64,000 nucleotides of DNA from contig LSRY02000031.1 in NCBI GenBank assembly GCA_001643675.2, positions 1,085,001 to 1,149,000 on the forward strand. The letters are read 5' to 3'. The notes under the pieces are model-generated. The model ran no database searches. It was given only the letters and a program-made list of their open reading frames with translations, and had not been told where the DNA came from. Below, piece after piece: positions 59,841 through 64,000 of this stretch. How positions within the stretch are numbered: position 1 is the stretch's first letter; the number at the start of each line of letters is the position of its first letter. The position numbers and the translations under genes are program-made. This DNA is from Monocercomonoides exilis. Taxonomy: Eukaryota; Preaxostyla; Oxymonadida; Polymastigidae.

Positions 59841-60969
59841 ATGATTGTTTTATTGTTTTTGATAGGGATATGTAATGCGTTGTATCGAATTGACGGACGT
59901 GAATACGACTTGACAAATCTTGCAAAATCTGGGTTTGTTACGCAATCATTTCTATGATTCTTAAATTTTAAAACGTATTCAGAACAGACTATTATAAATA
60001 TTCAGTTAATGATTCAACAGTTTTCTGGAACTTTCGTTCTGCAGTCAATCCACAAAAAATTGACTCTTGCTCAAATGAGGAGCAAACTTTTGTGGCATTA
60101 CAGGTCAAAAATGCTTCAAATCCCACGCATCTCAAAAATGCAGAGCAATGCTGGCCGATTGCTCATACATTACCGGAACGAGTTGAAGTCATTGGAAAAC
60201 ATGAAGGACTTCATTTTTATTGTATGTTATTGTGCCTTTTATATATTTTCATTTTATTTTGCTTTAAGATCATCACAACAGTGGAAATGGAGCATTTCAC
60301 ATATATCTCCGCTGCAATAAGAAGAAGCTGAGCATCGTTGGTTCAAAAATGTTTGGAGGGATATTTTTATTTGTTTTTATTTTTAACTATTTGAAACATG
60401 CACTATTGAAGATCCGAAGATGAGTGGAGTGTCGATTTTAACACGAAAAATGGATGCCCACTTCCCATTCCATTAAGCTTTGGAAGTGTTGCTCTGATCG
60501 TATTATCTTGTCTTCTTGCTCTTTATCTACTTGTTGGTATTTTCATACAAGTATGTCTGCTGCTTCGTTTTGAATTAAATAATTATGTTTTGTTTTAATT
60601 TTTTTTTTAAACTCATAGGCCGTGTTACATGGAAAGAGAGGACTAAAAATGCTTCCCAATTGGGAATTCTGGTCAATGTTGCCTGGGTTGGTGATGGTAT
60701 GCTTATTTTTTAGAATTAATGAACAATTTATTTGAATGACAATAATGTTTTCTTATGAATATTACATATTTTTTCTTGATAAAAATGTTAAAAAAAAATT
60801 TCTAACATTTTATTTTTATTAGGACGCATTTCGATTTATGTTCTCGCCTTGCTTTGGAAAACGCAAAGATTATGTGGATATTGATAAAAATGCAACTCCA
60901 ACACAAAATGTCCCTCCTTCAACAAATCCATATGATACAGCAGAAAGTGCTGAAATACATTCTTTATAA
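59841..60969 (+). CDS. MRH-domain type I membrane protein (ATG27 / mannose-6-phosphate-receptor-like), six exons
   Basis: Exons 59841-59932, 59983-60221, 60269-60350, 60412-60550, 60619-60696 and 60823-60969 give 258 residues with all phases consistent. Donors are GTTTGT, GTATGT, GTTTGG, GTATGT and GTATGC; introns are 47-126 bp. A signal peptide (1-13) leads to an MRH lectin-like domain (about 15-150): Y-R-I-D-G-R-E-Y-D-L-T-N-L near the start, paired Cys, Y-H-H-N-S-G-N-G, I-Y-L-R-C and W-S-V-D-F with G-C-P. A membrane helix lies at about 160-182, followed by the L-P-N-W-E-F-W-S-M-L-P-x-L-V cytosolic motif of this family. Such proteins sort cargo between Golgi and endolysosomes, or act in autophagy (ATG27). 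The tail has N-P-Y-D, a possible Tyr-based sorting signal. Ligand unknown. Confidence 0.85.
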
Positions 60970-61209
60970 ATATTGAATCGAATAAAACAAATCTAACAGT
61001 AGTTTATGGTTGGTAATCAATAAATTTCGAAAATTTGCAAAAATCATGAAGTAATTCTTCTCTCATTTGTATATATTGCGCTTATCTTTAAAAATTGTTG
61101 CTTCTCATTATGTATATATAAAGGCTTAAAGTCTGCATCTTTGCATTCATTTCATTTTCATTTTAACATATCCAAGATGTTCGCATGTCTCCTTTCGTTT
61201 TGGCTTAAA
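60970..61209. other. Short intergenic region between convergent genes
   Basis: About 240 bp of A+T-rich 3' flank shared by the MRH and ZSWIM7 genes. It contains AATAAA-like hexamers, none of which can be assigned. Confidence 0.5.
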
Positions 61210-61829
61210 TCATTCGAGCATTGCTTTTTCGTACATTTCCTCTGAAATAGGTTTCTTTGGGATACATCCCATTGCTTCGCCAAGGCAAGCAGCAAGTTGA
61301 TGTTTACACTTGTTATTTTATTTAATGAAAAGTTTTAATAAAAAACAAATTAAAAAACCAACAAAATAAATTAAAAGATGGACTTCAAACTAACGGTGAT
61401 TCCTGCCTTAATATAACAGAAAACATAAATGACGGGCATGTGCAAAAATGAGTGAAACACAAATATTCTTCATTTTTCCCTTCCATCTGATTGAAATTTT
61501 TTAAATTTTCGTATAACAATTTAAGTAATGCAAACCTGATAAAATGATCTTCCTGAAGGGGCTAATAATTCTGTTATTTTACCTTCTTCTAATATTGTTA
61601 ATGCCTCCTGTGCAATTTTCTTGAAAATAAAGTAAAGCCTTTAAGTTTTAAATAAAACGAAGCAATCATATGTGATTTTGTCACAAATAACAAGTGAAAT
61701 AAAAATAATATTGATATCTCTGAAGAAACAATGAATAAACCCCAAAAGAATCTCATTTGTTAAACATCCATCATTCTCTTTAATTTGTTGAAATAATGCT
61801 CTTGCCGCAATTCCTACGATTGAATTCAT
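61210..61829 (-). CDS. ZSWIM7: SWIM zinc-finger protein ZSWIM7/SWS1 (four exons)
   Basis: Exons 61829-61741, 61638-61536, 61486-61391 and 61308-61210 encode 128 residues (human ZSWIM7 is 140). Donors are GTTTAT, GTTTGC and GTTTGA; acceptors are AAAG, CAG and CAAG. The spliced protein follows ZSWIM7 closely: N-E-I-L-L then Y-F-I-F (like E-Y-L-L then K-F-L-F), S-P-S-G-R equivalent A-P-S-G-R-S-F-Y-Q, and the SWIM zinc ligand set C-T-C-P-S-F and C-K-H-Q-L-A. SWS1 works with a RAD51 paralogue (Shu complex) to promote Rad51 filaments in homologous recombination. It diverges from a DNA-glycosylase-like gene 115 bp away. An additional upstream exon cannot be excluded, but M-N-S-I fits. Confidence 0.88.
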
Positions 61830-61943
61830 AATTGCTATAATAGGTATCGAACGTTTGAAAGAAATTTGTTCTTTACAAGAAAAGCACACAAAAATAATTA
61901 TTCGACAAAAATCATAAAAGATTTTATGGGGCAAATATTATGA

Positions 61944-63046
61944 ATGGCACAAAGTGATTTTCAGCTTACAAAGAAGATAAGAGAGGATTTTGAAAAAGCC
62001 AAAGAGTGTGAAAACTTTTAATGATAATTTTTTGTTTTGATATCGTAAATATATTAGATTTGCTGAAGTTTGTGAATCCTATTTTTGTGATAATATTTAG
62101 CTTTTTTGAAGAGTACTCATAAAGAAGATATTGATTGGATAAAATCCAGAGTTTCATTGGTTGTTTCCTCTATTATGTGAGTAAGTGTTCATGATTGTTC
62201 GGCTAGACCGAGGATTTTGATGATTTTTTTGATAATTACATTTATGTTATCATAGCTTCAGGATTCAGGTTTATGCGTATATTTCTTTTTTTAACTTTAA
62301 ATTATGTGCAATTTTCTATTTTGAAAATGATTTTAGAGCCATGGTTGCTGCGAGAATTTCAAAAAAGTTATTTGAATGCAAAGGAGATATGGACAAAATG
62401 AGAGAAATTTTCAAAAACGAGAAAAAACTTCAGGCCATTAAGGATGTGTGGGATATGAAAAAGGATTGGTCTAAAATAAGATCTGTTTGCTGTTTATTAT
62501 CATATAAATACAGATATTTCCAAACTTAGACAATAACTGATGTAGATTCATTAAAGCAATTTCCACGAATTGGAGATATTGTTAAATATCATCTTGCTCG
62601 TAACATTGGTTTATCTACATCTTGTTTTATTTTGTTTATTGTAAAATTTTTGAATGTTTTTTTTTCTAAAAAAAAACGGGATAATTCAGGATTAATAAGC
62701 TGTGGAAAGCCAGATGTTCATCTTGTTAGATACTGTGAAGGTTATAATTGGTTTGTGATTTTATATAATAGAAGGCATTGAACTATTTTAATTTTGCAAT
62801 ATTGAAAAAACACTTCAAGTGATGATCCTCATGTTCTGATTAATGCATTATCAAAAGAAGTTTGTTGAATTTTTCGTTTCAAAAAGAAGGTATATATAAA
62901 GATTATTTGTAAAAATTTTTATATATCAAATAAAACAGGTGAACCTTCTGCCTGGAACTGTAGATTTTATACTTTGGATTTGGCTCAGCCATGGAAAAGG
63001 AACAAAAAAAGCTGCATGTTGCAATGGGGGATATCCTCTTCGATAA
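61944..63046 (+). CDS. Helix-hairpin-helix GPD-type DNA glycosylase-like protein (about eight exons)
   Basis: Well-supported exons are 62337-62484, 62530-62608, 62690-62750, 62820-62859 and 62939-63046. The 5' exons 61944-62005, 62058-62067 and 62112-62176 keep phase but are tentative (one is only 10 nt). The total would be 190 residues. The helix-hairpin-helix reads F-P-R-I-G-D-I-V-K-Y-H-L-A-R-N-I-G, followed by K-P-D-V-H-L-V-R and, near the end, P-G-T-V-D-F-I-L-W, whose Asp matches the catalytic Asp of the HhH-GPD fold. This is the pattern of a subgroup of prokaryote-like EndoIII/MutY-related proteins, so base-excision repair is inferred; the substrate is unknown. No 4Fe-4S Cys cluster is seen. 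Donors are mostly GTTTGY. The neighbouring gene is also for DNA repair. Confidence 0.75.
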
Positions 63047-63184
63047 ATTTAAGTATTCAAAAAATGCTACTTTATTCTTTTTTTTTTTAATATAATAAAA
63101 TATTTATTGATTTTTGTATAGTGAGTAATGGTAGAAAAGATTTTTTTTTTAATTTTTTATGTATATTTGGAGCAAAATTCTATC

Positions 63185-63220
<36 letters not shown>

Positions 63221-63627
63221 TTTTACTATCGTATCATTTCAAGTCTCACATTCTTATGGAGGAAAACATTCATAAAAATCAAAAATTATTGAACAATATT
63301 TGATACACCAAAAATAACTCTAAGTCGAAAACTTTCATTCAAAGTCGAAAAAATTGCAAACGAAATCGAAAAACTTTCAAGAAAAGTCGGAAGTTAGAAA
63401 ATTTTCAAAATTTCGACAAGTTGACAAAATTCAATAAAAGTCAAAAAACATTTTTGTTGTTGAAACATCAACGATACTTATTATTTTAATGATTTTTCAT
63501 CGCTTTTTCAATATGTTTTTGCGCTTCCTTTTGTTCGAGTGCAAATTTATAAACATGAGAAGAATTCTGACATAATCTTTTCTCATTTCAATTGAATGTA
63601 CACTTCTTTTCAGAAAATTTTACAAAT

Positions 63628-63670
<43 letters not shown>

Positions 63671-64000
63671 GGAACCAATTTTCTGAAGAATGATGAGTGC
63701 AGTATTGGCTATCTTTTTTAGTGTTTTTTTATCATTAAATTCTCATCTCTTTCAAAATGAAGCAAATGTTTTAAGTCAAGTTTCGAATCGATAAAAAAGT
63801 TTATGTTTGGTTCGATATTGTCAAAATTTGCAGAAAACTTATTCACAAATATTGTGAAAAATATTTGGGATATTCTTTTTTAAAATTATAACTTTTTTCG
63901 CGGTGTTAATTTTTGTAAGGTTATTAGTAGGGTCAACTTTTTAATGGGGCTTTTTCTTTTATTGGCACTTTTTTTTTGTTTTTGCATGCCAGTCATTCAA
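63047..64000. other. Terminal spacer with homopolymer runs
   Basis: A poly-A run at about 63190-63215 adjoins T runs, and a poly-T run lies at about 63631-63667. Short GTCGAAAA-type repeats occur at about 63320-63450. No gene is supported. Confidence 0.65.

Overview
This window reads as nuclear DNA of a flagellated, intron-bearing metamonad, most likely an oxymonad close to Monocercomonoides. The evidence is the A+T-rich composition, short spliceosomal introns (about 45-350 bp), a radial spoke gene (so a 9+2 flagellum), a giant beta-helix surface protein with a degenerate cytoplasmic kinase, and a repeated hypothetical family whose style I associate with Monocercomonoides (from memory, not searched). 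TAA, TAG and TGA all act as stops: CDC48 ends at its expected acidic-DDDIY tail with TAA, the SLC35-like gene ends with TAG and the DnaJ gene with TGA. The code therefore looks standard.

The window has two halves. The left part (1-41.7 kb) is gene-poor and rich in repeats. It holds a partial 30-residue-repeat gene, two large kelch membrane proteins in opposite orientation (4.1-8.4 kb + and 12.9-16.9 kb -), three copies of a multicopy family 'A' (one intact at 34.3-35.7 kb, one with a nonsense codon at 1.6-3.0 kb, one wrecked at 9.3-11.7 kb), and degenerate copies of a second family 'B'. It also holds four transposon types: a nearly complete DIRS-like tyrosine-recombinase retrotransposon (17.8-22.4 kb), a Merlin element (32.2-33.8 kb), a mariner remnant (28.3-29.3 kb), and two long TA-flanked palindromes (9.75-10.82 kb and 29.37-30.37 kb). 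Microsatellites and decayed coding sequence fill much of the rest.

The right part (41.7-63 kb) is gene-dense and conserved: the 2586-residue beta-helix/pseudokinase receptor, an SLC35F6-like transporter, radial spoke protein 3 (nine exons), CDC48/p97, an ER-type DnaJ, an MRH-domain sorting receptor, the SWIM zinc-finger protein ZSWIM7/SWS1, and a helix-hairpin-helix DNA-glycosylase-like protein. The last three multi-exon genes were assembled here by hand from short exons. Adjacent genes are often divergent with short shared upstream regions (RSP3/CDC48, DnaJ/MRH, ZSWIM7/glycosylase).

The most interesting signals are the complete DIRS architecture (inverted terminal repeats plus internal complementary region), an apparently perfect 495-bp-arm palindrome whose removal with one TA restores its host reading frame, a recurrent non-canonical 5' splice site GTTTGN shared across unrelated genes, and a multicopy protein family with conserved exon lengths and no function I can recognise.
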